Below, one piece after another: positions 34,931-43,093 of a stretch of DNA of 64,000 nt. Source of the stretch: Bacteriovorax sp037444575 (lineage in GTDB: Bacteria; Bdellovibrionota; Bacteriovoracia; Bacteriovoracales; Bacteriovoracaceae). The DNA is taken from positions 186,001-250,000 of the forward strand of contig JBBIME010000007.1 in the NCBI GenBank assembly GCA_037444575.1, in the 5' to 3' direction. Both the position numbers and the translations under genes were made by a program. The notes beneath the pieces are model-generated. The model had not been told where the DNA came from, made no database searches, and saw only the letters and a list, made by a program, of their open reading frames with translations. The stretch's first letter is position 1, and each line of letters starts with the position of its first letter.

Positions 34931-37153
34931 TTAATTCCTGAATTTAGCTACAGTTATTTTCAATTCTTCAGCTCCATTCGTAAGACCTTGAGTTGCGTTG
35001 GCAATCGTCTCTGAAGATGAAGCTGATTTCTCAGTTTCTGTAGCAACCTGCTGAATAGCTGAACTGATTTCCTTAGCTGCAATCAATTGCTCTTCTGCTG
35101 CACATGAAACTTCTGAAATTGCCTGAGTTGTTTTGTTAACTCCTTCAACGATTTTTTCGAAAGCAACTCCAGCTTGTTTAGAAATTTCGCTTCCTTGAGC
35201 CACGCGCTTTACTGATTCATTGATCAGTTTAGAAATTTCTTTTGTTGCTTGAGACGAGCGCTCTGCGAGTTTTCTTACTTCGTCTGCTACAACTGAAAAA
35301 CCTAAACCATGCTCTCCCGCTCTTGCTGCTTCAATAGCTGCGTTAAATGCCAAGAGATTTGTCTGGCCGGCAATCTCACTGATAACTTTTACAATTTCAC
35401 TGATGTCTTCTGATGATTTACTGATTAGCTCCATTGCCTCAATTGCTTTTGCAATTGCCTTCGCTCCGGCCTCTGCTTCCAGATGAGTTGTTTTGGCAAC
35501 AACGTCAGTATTTTTTGAATTCTGAGCAATTGAATTAATTGATGCTGTCAGTTCTTCGATTGAAGCATTCATTTCTTCTGTCGTTGCACCTAGAGCTTGA
35601 GCTCCTTGAGCTACTGTAACCGCTCTTTCAGATATCTCTTTCGTACTAACAGAAAATTCCTGAGCTAATCTTGTTACAGTTTCTTCTACTTCGACCTGAA
35701 TAGAAATATCGGCCCCGAATTTTGTTACTCCACAGGGTCTTCCGAATTGATCAAAATTTGGATTGCACGTTGCCTGAAGCCAAATGACCTTTCCCCCTTT
35801 TCCAATTCGTTTATAACGTCCACTGTCTGCTTCACCTCGCCCCAACTTATTCCAAAATTCTTTATATGCTGCCGAATTAGTATAGGAGTCATCACAGAAA
35901 ATACGGTGATGCTTTCCTTTGATTTCTTCAAGAGTGTACCCAACAGTTTTTAGGAAATTTTCATTCGCTGAAACAATGGTTCCATCTAAAGCAAAATCAA
36001 CCACTGCTTGAGATTTACTGATAGCATCCGCTTTTAGTTTTTCACCTGTAATATTCGATGCAATTTTTACTACTTTTGTTACTCTGTGCATTTCATCAAA
36101 AACAGGAGCATAAACAGCTTGTAACCAAATGACTCTTCCATCTTTTGAAATTCTTTTAATTGAATCACTCTGACTTTTGCCCTCTCTTAAATCTGTCCAA
36201 AATTGGGCGTAGTCATTGGAGTATGCCTGGGTTGATTCGACAAACATACGATGATTCTTACCAACAATCTCTTCACTTCTGTATCCAGTGGCCTCAAGAA
36301 AATTTTTATTAGCATTTACAATATTTCCATTTGTATCAAATTCAACAAAAGAAAATGTTGAATCGATCGCGCTAATAATTCCTTTTGCATTTTGGCGTTC
36401 TATCTCTGATTCAGTAATATCATAACGAACTCCAAGATATTTTCTTGGCTTTCCATTACTCCCCATAATTGGTGCGATCACTGCGTCCACGTAATAAGGT
36501 GTTCCATCTTTCTTTCTATTCTTAACAACTCCACGAAAGATATTACCCTTACCGATAGTTGACCACAGTTCTTTGAACACTTCCTTTGGCATATCTGGGT
36601 GCCTGGTTGTATTATGTGGCTTTCCGATTAGCTCTTCTCTACTGTATTGAGACAGATCAATAAATTTTTGATTAATGCTGAGAATATTTCCCTTTAAATC
36701 CGATTCTGAAACAATGCTTGTAACATCCATTATTGATTTGCGAACTTGTAGTTCCTCTTTGATGGCAGTTAAATCTGAAGCACACATAAGAACTTTAGTG
36801 ACTCTACCTACTTGATCAAAAATTGGATTATAAGTAGCATTCAACCACAACTCTCGTCCTGTCTTATTTGTCATTTGGTGTTCACCTGCTACAAATTCTC
36901 CTTTAGCAAGCTTGTTCCAAAACTCATGGTTCTCATTGTCTAATAGAAATTGCTCGCTACAAAAATCAAGGTGACTTTTCCCTAATGCTTCTTCATGTGT
37001 ATAACCAAAAACTTTCAAGAAGTTTTCATTGGCATATATTACAGTTCCGTCTAATTTAAATTCAGCGATAATTTGAGAGCGATTAAGTGCAACGAAAAGA
37101 GGATTCGATTCCAATTCATTTGAGTTATCGTTAGAGATCTTTAAAGCTACCAT
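34931..37153 (-). CDS. soluble chemoreceptor with four PAS domains
   Basis: 740 residues and no membrane helix or signal peptide. Four PAS domains, each followed by a PAC-type segment, occupy about 15-490. Each has the N-A-N-x-x-F-L or equivalent core (VIYANENFLKVFGYTHEEALGK, ILSINQKFIDLSQYSREEL, IVNANKNFLEATGYRSEEI, IVSANENFLKTVGYTLEEI). The last 250 residues are an MCP signalling domain with the hairpin tip ISEIAGQTNLLAFNAAIEAARAGEHG. The layout is Aer-like but cytoplasmic, so it may sense redox state or ligands through the PAS domains. GGAG lies before the ATG. First gene of the receptor-cheR-cheD-CheW operon; no CheA is in the window. Confidence 0.95.
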   Translation of the reverse strand: MVALKISNDNSNELESNPLFVALNRSQIIAEFKLDGTVIYANENFLKVFGYTHEEALGKSHLDFCSEQFLLDNENHEFWNKLAKGEFVAGEHQMTNKTGRELWLNATYNPIFDQVGRVTKVLMCASDLTAIKEELQVRKSIMDVTSIVSESDLKGNILSINQKFIDLSQYSREELIGKPHNTTRHPDMPKEVFKELWSTIGKGNIFRGVVKNRKKDGTPYYVDAVIAPIMGSNGKPRKYLGVRYDITESEIERQNAKGIISAIDSTFSFVEFDTNGNIVNANKNFLEATGYRSEEIVGKNHRMFVESTQAYSNDYAQFWTDLREGKSQSDSIKRISKDGRVIWLQAVYAPVFDEMHRVTKVVKIASNITGEKLKADAISKSQAVVDFALDGTIVSANENFLKTVGYTLEEIKGKHHRIFCDDSYTNSAAYKEFWNKLGRGEADSGRYKRIGKGGKVIWLQATCNPNFDQFGRPCGVTKFGADISIQVEVEETVTRLAQEFSVSTKEISERAVTVAQGAQALGATTEEMNASIEELTASINSIAQNSKNTDVVAKTTHLEAEAGAKAIAKAIEAMELISKSSEDISEIVKVISEIAGQTNLLAFNAAIEAARAGEHGLGFSVVADEVRKLAERSSQATKEISKLINESVKRVAQGSEISKQAGVAFEKIVEGVNKTTQAISEVSCAAEEQLIAAKEISSAIQQVATETEKSASSSETIANATQGLTNGAEELKITVAKFRN

Positions 37154-37362
37154 GTTTTTCTCCGTCCAGAATCTTGTTATTTTTTCTTTTCGGATATTTT
37201 TTTTCCTGATTGATTATGAATTCATTACAGTGCAGATAGACGTTTTTCATTGATAAATAAAATTTTCGTTTGCAAATATTGCAGTAAAACTGTTTTCGAA
37301 TTCTTATAATATAAATTTCGATCTCCATTATTTAATTCTAAAGAGAAGCTCAATTTTACCTA

Positions 37363-37506
37363 ATGAAAAAACAATTTTGGGAAATAATTATTATTTTACT
37401 TTTCACTCTGAAAATGATTTTTTGTGTACCAATCTTGTTTATCTTACTCTTTACCTGTGCAGTTATTTTTGTATTCTTGATCATGAATCACTTCTGCATT
37501 AAATAA
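37363..37506 (+). CDS. possible 47-residue membrane peptide
   Basis: An ATG-to-TAA reading frame of 47 codons encodes an almost fully hydrophobic peptide with two stretches (IIIILLFTLKMIF and LFILLFTCAVIFVFLIM) that could be membrane helices. The Shine-Dalgarno is weak (AGAGAAG about 17 nt upstream). Very AT-rich sequence produces such hydrophobic frames by chance, so this is only a candidate. Confidence 0.25.
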   Translation: MKKQFWEIIIILLFTLKMIFCVPILFILLFTCAVIFVFLIMNHFCIK

Positions 37507-37545
37507 TAAAACCTTATTTTAAACATAATTACTTCTAATAACTTT

Positions 37546-37566
37546 TTCTTATCATCGAGATAAGAA
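37546..37566. repeat. inverted repeat upstream of the 37631 lipoprotein gene
   Basis: TTCTTATC (37546-37553) and GATAAGAA (37559-37566) are perfect 8-bp complements with a 5-nt gap. The position, 65 bp before the ATG, fits an operator or leader hairpin. Confidence 0.4.
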
Positions 37567-37630
37567 TTTTATCCTATTAATGATTTTAGATTTTAATTAA
37601 CGTTTTAATCAGAGGGGAAGTTGGAGACTT

Positions 37631-38023
37631 ATGATAGTTAAATACATAATGCCATTTATTATTTTGATAAGTTTACTTTCTTGCACAAATAAAGATTTTG
37701 AAAAAAGACTTATTGTAAAATCCCTACCTGTTAATGTTTCTTCTGTCACGAATGAAGCCAATGTTCTTAGAGGTTATGCTGCAAAATTAAATCAAATTGA
37801 TATTGATAAAAATCTTTCTAAGTTAAAGCAGAAGGTTGATAAAGAGAAATTTAAATACAGAATTCTTGAGTTCAAGATTGCTTATAATAAATGTGTCGAT
37901 AAAGTCGTGGAGATTGAAGCTCCCAATTCAAAAGACAAAATGAAAAAAATTGGGCAATTAAAAGAAGATATGCTGGAGCTGGATGCAATTTGGCAGTATA
38001 TTGTAGCTAATTATGAGATTTAA
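37631..38023 (+). CDS. small lipoprotein of unknown function
   Basis: 130 residues with a type II signal peptide (lipobox LLSC; the basic start and hydrophobic stretch are present). The mature part is Lys/Asp/Asn-rich and helical (YAAKLNQIDIDKNLSKLKQKVDKEKFKYRILEFKIAYNKCVDKVVEIE), with one more Cys. GGAG precedes the ATG by 4 nt. No family is recognised. Single gene, followed by a bidirectional terminator. Confidence 0.8.
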   Translation: MIVKYIMPFIILISLLSCTNKDFEKRLIVKSLPVNVSSVTNEANVLRGYAAKLNQIDIDKNLSKLKQKVDKEKFKYRILEFKIAYNKCVDKVVEIEAPNSKDKMKKIGQLKEDMLELDAIWQYIVANYEI

Positions 38024-38030
38024 ATATTAA

Positions 38031-38055
38031 AAAGGCGGACTAAGAGTCCGCCTTT
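38031..38055. terminator. bidirectional terminator
   Basis: AAAGGCGGACT pairs with AGTCCGCCTTT around AAG. It lies between the convergent lipoprotein and subtilase genes, with A/T-rich flanks on both sides. Confidence 0.85.
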
Positions 38056-38061
38056 AGCATA

Positions 38062-39339
38062 TTAAAGAGATTGTAAAAGTTTCCCTGCATTCACTCTTCC
38101 GTTAGCGATGTTTTTACCTTCTAACATCTTAGAATAAACTGCAGTATTAATGATTTTATTTTTCAACTCCAATGGAGAAAGTGTTGGAGCTACACTGAGA
38201 GCAAGACCAGCAATACCTGAAACAAATGGAGTTGCTTGTGATGTTCCAGAAAGAACAGCATAACCATTGTTTGGAACAGTAGAAAGGATATTAGTTCCAG
38301 GAGCTGAAACGTGCACTGACTTTGGTCCATAGCATGAGAAAGATGATGGATAATCTTGAGCAGAGAAGGCCCCTACAGAAATAACGTTATCTAATTTGTA
38401 ACTGGCTGGATAAATCGGATTAGCATCGTTGTTGTTAGCCCCAAAGTTTCCAGCAGCGGCCACAAAAACAATTCCCTTATTGCCAGCATCTCTGATTGCG
38501 TCTTCTAAAAATTTAGAATAAATGCGATTTCCCCAAGAATTAGAAAGAATTTTTGCTCCGGCCTTAACAGCATAGTTGATTGCTTTTAATGCGCGCTCTA
38601 AATCCCCTCGCCCAGTTGCATCGGTAAATTTAACGGCCATTAAAGACACGTGGGCCATGACTCCGGTTACACCAAATCCATTGTGGCTAGCGCCGATGAC
38701 TCCAGCAACGTGAGTGCCGTGTTTATTATCATCCATTGGATCAGCTTTATTGTTTGATACATCATATCCGTAAATATCATCAACGTAACCATCTCCATCA
38801 TCATCTACACCTGGCTTTCCATTGAGTTCTTTCTCGTTGATCCACATGTTCTCTTTTAGATCAGGATGTTTGTAATCAATACCTGTATCGATAACAGCAA
38901 TGACGACATTCTTATCCCCTTGAGAAATTTCCCAAGCTGCTTTTGCGCCAATATCGGCCCCAACAATTCCAGCGACTGGTGACATTTTTGTCGGAGTAAT
39001 AGGTTCATTCTTACCATTATTTTCTAATCCCCATAGTCTGAAAAAATCAGGTTCACTTGGTTGGTACTCGTTAGTATCAGCGAAAATAGAGTAGCTCACA
39101 TTTTCTTCATACTCTGTTCCTGAAAATTCTTCTTTCATCGACTGATGAAAAGAAGCCTCTTTTTCATTTGGAACAGTGACTTTAACGTAGTCTTTGCCTA
39201 AAACAGAAAATTGTTCTGTTTGGAAATTTAAAAAATGAAGAGGAGCCTTCCCATTAAAACGAACCAGATATTCTTTGGAGAAAACCTGAGAGCAAAGCAA
39301 AACGGGGATGAAAGCAATCATTAGCTTAAAATTAATCAT
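38062..39339 (-). CDS. secreted subtilisin-family (S8) serine protease
   Basis: 425 residues: signal peptide (about 1-21), an N-terminal propeptide-like region (about 22-130, consistent with the I9-type inhibitor) and a compact S8 domain. Catalytic Asp151 (AVIDTGIDYKHPD), His207 (KHGTHVAGV), Asn298 (AAAGNFG) and Ser367 (SGTSQATPF). An acidic DDDGDGYVDD calcium-type loop lies near residue 180. Unlike the 957-residue subtilase at 2888-5761, there is no long C-terminal extension. AGAGGAAA lies before the ATG. Likely exported and self-processed. Confidence 0.93.
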   Translation of the reverse strand: MINFKLMIAFIPVLLCSQVFSKEYLVRFNGKAPLHFLNFQTEQFSVLGKDYVKVTVPNEKEASFHQSMKEEFSGTEYEENVSYSIFADTNEYQPSEPDFFRLWGLENNGKNEPITPTKMSPVAGIVGADIGAKAAWEISQGDKNVVIAVIDTGIDYKHPDLKENMWINEKELNGKPGVDDDGDGYVDDIYGYDVSNNKADPMDDNKHGTHVAGVIGASHNGFGVTGVMAHVSLMAVKFTDATGRGDLERALKAINYAVKAGAKILSNSWGNRIYSKFLEDAIRDAGNKGIVFVAAAGNFGANNNDANPIYPASYKLDNVISVGAFSAQDYPSSFSCYGPKSVHVSAPGTNILSTVPNNGYAVLSGTSQATPFVSGIAGLALSVAPTLSPLELKNKIINTAVYSKMLEGKNIANGRVNAGKLLQSL

Positions 39340-39468
39340 ATTTTCCTCTGTGAATTTTTTTAGTTAAATGAAATTTTATAAATTTAATTCGGCTATTGGC
39401 AATATATTTCAGTAGAGAGGGAAAATGTTAGAAAAAACCTCATAAAAGTCACTAAAAACACATAAATT

Positions 39469-39615
39469 CTAATGCAAGTGATGCTCTTTAAAGATAACTC
39501 TGATCATTTTGTAATTAATCACGATAAAACGATAGGCTTGCCAAAAAATATTTTGCCTTAAAAAGAGATTAAACTTCGTTGGTAGTGGTGGTAATTCACT
39601 TTGACTTCTATACAT
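39469..39615 (-). CDS. 48-residue basic protein downstream of the SQR-like gene
   Basis: A short ORF with a very good Shine-Dalgarno (AGGAG, 6 nt before the ATG) that lies over the stop codon of the SQR-like gene, so translation is probably coupled. The peptide begins with a short polar part (SELPPLPTK), then an aromatic/hydrophobic, basic helix (FNLFLRQNIFWQAYRFIVINYKMIRVIF) and a His-rich end (KEHHLH). The helix is amphipathic with Lys/Arg, suggesting attachment to a membrane or to the oxidoreductase. No family recognised. Confidence 0.6.
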   Translation of the reverse strand: MYRSQSELPPLPTKFNLFLRQNIFWQAYRFIVINYKMIRVIFKEHHLH

Positions 39616-39624
39616 AACACTCTC

Positions 39625-41082
39625 CTATTCTGGAATGAGCCACCAAAATAATTTGGCCTTTGCTTTATACATGAACAATGTGTGCAGCAATCTTTTCATC
39701 CAGTGTCCAGCTAACCCAATTTCACCGTATGTGTAATTTAAATCTCTCCCCGACTCAGGAAACTTTTGAAAATTAGGAACGATTGGATACATCGTCATTG
39801 AAACAGCAGAACCATTTTTTAAACTTGCTCCAGTCGATGCAATGCATGCAGCAGCTAAATCAGCTAAAGAAGCTGTTTTAAGATCAGTTACTTTTCCATG
39901 AATTGTTTTAACAATATTTTCAGCGATCACTCGCCCCATTATTGCCGAAGGCATTCCAGTGCGAGGAGGAGCTGGTGTAATATTTGTTCCCAATGGATTT
40001 TTTCTTGGAATAGAAATTTGGTGAGGAGGAGCAAAAGCTATTCCAACGGCAAAAACATTATTGTAAAGATTGTTTGTATAATGCTTAGGCCAATCATCAG
40101 GTTTCCAGTTTGAAACATCCTTGGGATTATAATCACCATCAACCTTCATGAATCCACCAGGATTATAAATCTGATCAGTTATATTTTCTTTTTTTCGATT
40201 AATTGTTTCGAGTTTGTTTCCTTGGAATGGAGGAATCAGCATCGCAAAATCAAAATCAAGGGTATGGATTTCACCTGCTAGATTTTCATACTCTACTTTA
40301 TTCTTTGAAACTTCTCGAACATGAGCACCTAAAATATATTTTATGTTTCTTTCAGTATAAAGTGATTCTGCAAACACTTTTGAGGGAGTTGTAAAACCAC
40401 CAGAGCTTAATAGAAGTCCATTAACTCCAAAATCACCAAGAGCTGCTTCATTTGTTAAAAAAATAACTTCAGCATTTTCTCGAACACCATGACGGCGAAG
40501 TTCGAAATCAACATTGAATACATACTCAAAAGCCGCTCCTTCACAAGTGCAAGCTCCATGTCCCATTCCTATAACCAATTTTTTCTTTTCCCCTTTTTTC
40601 ATTGCAGAGATCAATTCGTCCAACTTTTGAGAAGCCTCTCGCGCATGATCAGGTGTACAAACTGAATATGAAAATCCTGAGGTTGGACCTAAACCTTTTG
40701 TAGCTTCATAAAATAATTTGGGGCCAGTCGCATTGATTAAATAATCATATGGTTGATTTGAAATTTCTGGCGTATTTGTTCCAGTACTCTCCCATATTAC
40801 ATAGGGAGATGGAAATTCATCGGTTCCTTCAGGTCTAAGCCCAGTGGCCTTGCCTTGATGAAAGATGATACCTTCCTGCTTATAAACTGGGGCCAGAGGG
40901 ATCTTGACTTCATCTTCAGTCATCTGCCCTACGCCTACCCAGATATTTGATGGAATCCAGTTGTAATAAGAAAGAGGTGATATCACATGCACTTCTGCTT
41001 CATCGCCTATAAGCCTTTTTGCATATAGTGCCGCTGTATGCCCTGATACACCTGCTCCTAAAACAACAATCTTCGTGGTCAT
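39625..41082 (-). CDS. sulfide:quinone oxidoreductase-like flavoprotein
   Basis: 485 residues. N-terminal FAD Rossmann fold KIVVLGAGVSGHTAALYAK (GxGxxG) with the typical YYNWIPSNIWVGVGQM segment of the SQR/FCSD family. Cys residues expected for redox activity are at SVCTPDHA and GHGACTCEGAAFEYVFN; a second nucleotide-binding region is LVIGMGHGACTC. The C-terminal part holds an amphipathic/hydrophobic segment (RLLHTLFMYKAKAKLFWWLIPE) for membrane attachment. Such enzymes oxidise sulfide and pass electrons to the quinone pool. The ATG at 41082 has AAGGGAG 6 nt upstream; in-frame upstream codons lack a site. Followed directly by the 48-residue ORF. Confidence 0.85.
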   Translation of the reverse strand: MTTKIVVLGAGVSGHTAALYAKRLIGDEAEVHVISPLSYYNWIPSNIWVGVGQMTEDEVKIPLAPVYKQEGIIFHQGKATGLRPEGTDEFPSPYVIWESTGTNTPEISNQPYDYLINATGPKLFYEATKGLGPTSGFSYSVCTPDHAREASQKLDELISAMKKGEKKKLVIGMGHGACTCEGAAFEYVFNVDFELRRHGVRENAEVIFLTNEAALGDFGVNGLLLSSGGFTTPSKVFAESLYTERNIKYILGAHVREVSKNKVEYENLAGEIHTLDFDFAMLIPPFQGNKLETINRKKENITDQIYNPGGFMKVDGDYNPKDVSNWKPDDWPKHYTNNLYNNVFAVGIAFAPPHQISIPRKNPLGTNITPAPPRTGMPSAIMGRVIAENIVKTIHGKVTDLKTASLADLAAACIASTGASLKNGSAVSMTMYPIVPNFQKFPESGRDLNYTYGEIGLAGHWMKRLLHTLFMYKAKAKLFWWLIPE

Positions 41083-41257
41083 AAATACTCCCTTATTTTC
41101 GCCACCAATCCCACACAAAAGCATCCCTCCCTATTTACGGCGGGTCAAAATGCTTTAAGCCATATAAAAAATATATGAATGGCAAAATTATATAAAAGGA
41201 GATTTATCTTAATGCTAAGGTTGCCCCAATAAAAAATTATTTACAGTGGGTCTTTTT

Positions 41258-41689
41258 ATGAAAAAAACACTTACCCTTCTTGGACTCTTCATCATTCTTT
41301 CAAACTCTGCTTTTTCGGCAGTAATAAAGAGCATGGATGCTGATAATTCATGCACCCTATATAAGGTTGTCGCTCCAGATAGCGATGGAAAAGTAAAACT
41401 CAAAGAAGGCGAAGTAATGGTTGAAGGTAGAGATACTTACGGACTTACCTTTAAAGAGATGGAAATTGATTTCGATAAAAGAGAAGTTTTGGTTCAACCA
41501 ATGATGAGTATTATTTTTGGGTTTGATCGCCCACTTATTCCTGCAAAAGCATCAATTTCTGAAAGTCATCCGGATTTCAATTTTCTAATCAATCACCTCA
41601 ATCGAAAAATTTATATTTTTGATAGAGTTTGCATCACTGACGATAATAAAATTTCTTACGCGAAAGAGCCTGAGCCAAGTTCAAAATAA
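41258..41689 (+). CDS. small exported protein of unknown function
   Basis: 143 residues with a signal peptide (MKKTLTLLGLFIILSNSAFSA). The rest is a mixed domain with one Cys pair (SCTLYK early, RVCITDD late) and a KEGEVMVEGRDTYGL turn. I chose the ATG at 41258; a GTG four codons earlier is possible but the ATG starts at a clean signal peptide. No family known. Its stop codon touches the stop of the convergent Gre-like gene. Confidence 0.75.
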   Translation: MKKTLTLLGLFIILSNSAFSAVIKSMDADNSCTLYKVVAPDSDGKVKLKEGEVMVEGRDTYGLTFKEMEIDFDKREVLVQPMMSIIFGFDRPLIPAKASISESHPDFNFLINHLNRKIYIFDRVCITDDNKISYAKEPEPSSK

Positions 41690-42163
41690 TTAGTAGACTT
41701 CTAAAACTTTATAGCTTCTTGTTTCTTTAGGTGTTTCAACTTCGAAGCTCTCACCTTTTTTTAGTCCCAAAGCTTCATTTCCCAATGGGGAGAAGACTGA
41801 AATGACCAATACGGTTTGTCCATCAATATTCAATAAAGTTCCACCAGAGGTCGAAGTCAAAAAATAATAGCGTGCTTGATTGTTGTGTTCAATGAGGGCC
41901 AAAGAACCCATTTGCAGATTACAAGAAGATTGCAATTCTATTTCTTCAAGCATCTGGATATCCATTTTGATTTCTTCTACACGCTTTTGTTGAGCTCCGG
42001 CCAAATAAGATGCCTCGATTGCTCTAGTATCGTATTTCCCTTCAGATTTTAGATCATCAGCAGTAGCTAAATCCTTGGCTGAATTAGCTGCAGATTCTAC
42101 TTCCACTAATTCCTTCTGTAGGTTTTCAATTAATTTTTCAAGAATTACTTTTTTATCGAGCAT
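41690..42163 (-). CDS. GreA/GreB-family transcription elongation factor-like protein
   Basis: 157 residues, the typical Gre size. The N-terminal half is a coiled coil (LEKLIENLQKELVEVESAANSAKDLATADDLKSEGKYDTRAIEA). The C-terminal half has the FKBP-like Gre domain (ISVFSPLGNEALGLKKGESFEVETPKETRSYKVLEVY). Gre factors enter the RNA polymerase secondary channel and stimulate cleavage of backtracked RNA; the acidic tip Asp/Glu is present (ADDLKSEG). It differs enough from GreA/GreB that it may be a specialised member. Convergent with the gene at 41258. Confidence 0.8.
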   Translation of the reverse strand: MLDKKVILEKLIENLQKELVEVESAANSAKDLATADDLKSEGKYDTRAIEASYLAGAQQKRVEEIKMDIQMLEEIELQSSCNLQMGSLALIEHNNQARYYFLTSTSGGTLLNIDGQTVLVISVFSPLGNEALGLKKGESFEVETPKETRSYKVLEVY

Positions 42164-42257
42164 GCAAATACCTCAAAAGATCGATCAATTTTCTTTAATT
42201 GACCTCCCCTTAAAATTAGGAGAATCTATGAGCTAAATTATAGCCCGGAAAGTTGAA

Positions 42258-43076
42258 ATGAAAAAACTTATTATATCACTTTTATTCGCTCTTTTATCAA
42301 TAAACGCTCATGCGCAAAATTTCAAAAAAGTTTTAGTTATTGTTTTTGAAAATACAGAATACTCAAAAGCTGCAAAACAACCATATTTAGCTAGTCTTGC
42401 TCAACAAGGTGCTCTTCTTACAAATTTCTCTGCGGCAATTCATCCTTCTCAAGGAAATTACATCGCAATGATTGCAGGGAGTACTTTTAATATCACTAAC
42501 GATAAGCCGATTAATTTAAATGCTAATCATCTAGGCGATCTTCTTGAAGATGCAAAAAAAGACTGGAAAGTTTATGCTGAAGATTATCCTGGAAACTGTT
42601 TTTTAGGAGCTACTGCTAATTTCTATGCGAGAAAGCATGTTCCTTTTATAAGCTTTGTTAATGTTCAGCAAAATCCTACACGTTGTTCAAAAATTGTTGA
42701 GGCTAAAAACTTTTTTACTGATTTTGATGCTGGAAAATTGGCCGATTTCTCAATGTATATTCCAAATTTAAAAAATGACGGTCATGATACAGGTGTTAGT
42801 TTTGCTGATACCTGGTTTAAAAAAACATTTGATTCACTTCTTCATTCATCAAAACTTCCAAAAGATTTACTGGTAGTTATTACATTCGATGAAGGTACAA
42901 TTAGTAATCAAATTTACACTGTTCTTTATGGGGCCAACGTTACTCCAGGAACAAAGTCGAATAAGCCAAATAATTTCTATACGCTTCTTAGAACATATGA
43001 AGATGAGATGGGATTAGGCTCTTTGAATAAAAGCGATATGAGCGCACAAAAAATTGACGACGTTTGGAAAAAATAA
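42258..43076 (+). CDS. exported phosphoesterase-family protein
   Basis: 272 residues with a signal peptide (MKKLIISLLFALLSINAHA). The body fits the phosphoesterase (PF04185-like, acid phosphatase/phospholipase C) superfamily: KKVLVIVFENTEYSKAAKQPYL (metal-binding ENxxY region), FSAAIHPSQGNYIAMIAG (Ser/Asn), and LLVVITFDEG with GHDTG (Asp/His). Probably periplasmic, cleaving phosphate esters; the substrate is unknown. A hairpin overlaps its stop codon. Confidence 0.8.
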   Translation: MKKLIISLLFALLSINAHAQNFKKVLVIVFENTEYSKAAKQPYLASLAQQGALLTNFSAAIHPSQGNYIAMIAGSTFNITNDKPINLNANHLGDLLEDAKKDWKVYAEDYPGNCFLGATANFYARKHVPFISFVNVQQNPTRCSKIVEAKNFFTDFDAGKLADFSMYIPNLKNDGHDTGVSFADTWFKKTFDSLLHSSKLPKDLLVVITFDEGTISNQIYTVLYGANVTPGTKSNKPNNFYTLLRTYEDEMGLGSLNKSDMSAQKIDDVWKK

Positions 43077-43086
43077 TCCAAACGTC
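43059..43086. terminator. hairpin between convergent genes, overlapping a stop codon
   Basis: GACGTTTGGA (43059-43068) and TCCAAACGTC (43077-43086) are a perfect 10-bp stem with an 8-nt loop that contains the TAA of the phosphoesterase gene. A T-run lies 5 nt after the stem on the minus strand; the plus side has only TATTCTTTC. Confidence 0.5.
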
Positions 43087-43093
43087 ATCGAGT

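Larger units (their letters stand above)
37154..37630. other. 477-bp AT-rich intergenic region between divergent genes
   Basis: Lies between the chemoreceptor gene (minus strand) and a lipoprotein gene (plus strand). It should hold promoters for both, but I see no strong -35/-10 pair. It contains an inverted repeat at 37546-37566 and a 47-codon hydrophobic ORF at 37363-37506; both are listed separately. A 65-codon minus-strand ORF (37131-37328) with a CNIC...HC pattern overlaps the receptor's start and was not accepted. Confidence 0.6.

Noticed and set aside
37131..37328. 65-codon minus-strand frame with a CNIC...HC pattern upstream of the receptor gene
   Set aside because: Overlaps the receptor start and its Shine-Dalgarno; Cys/His pattern is incomplete for a zinc finger. 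Not strong enough to list.
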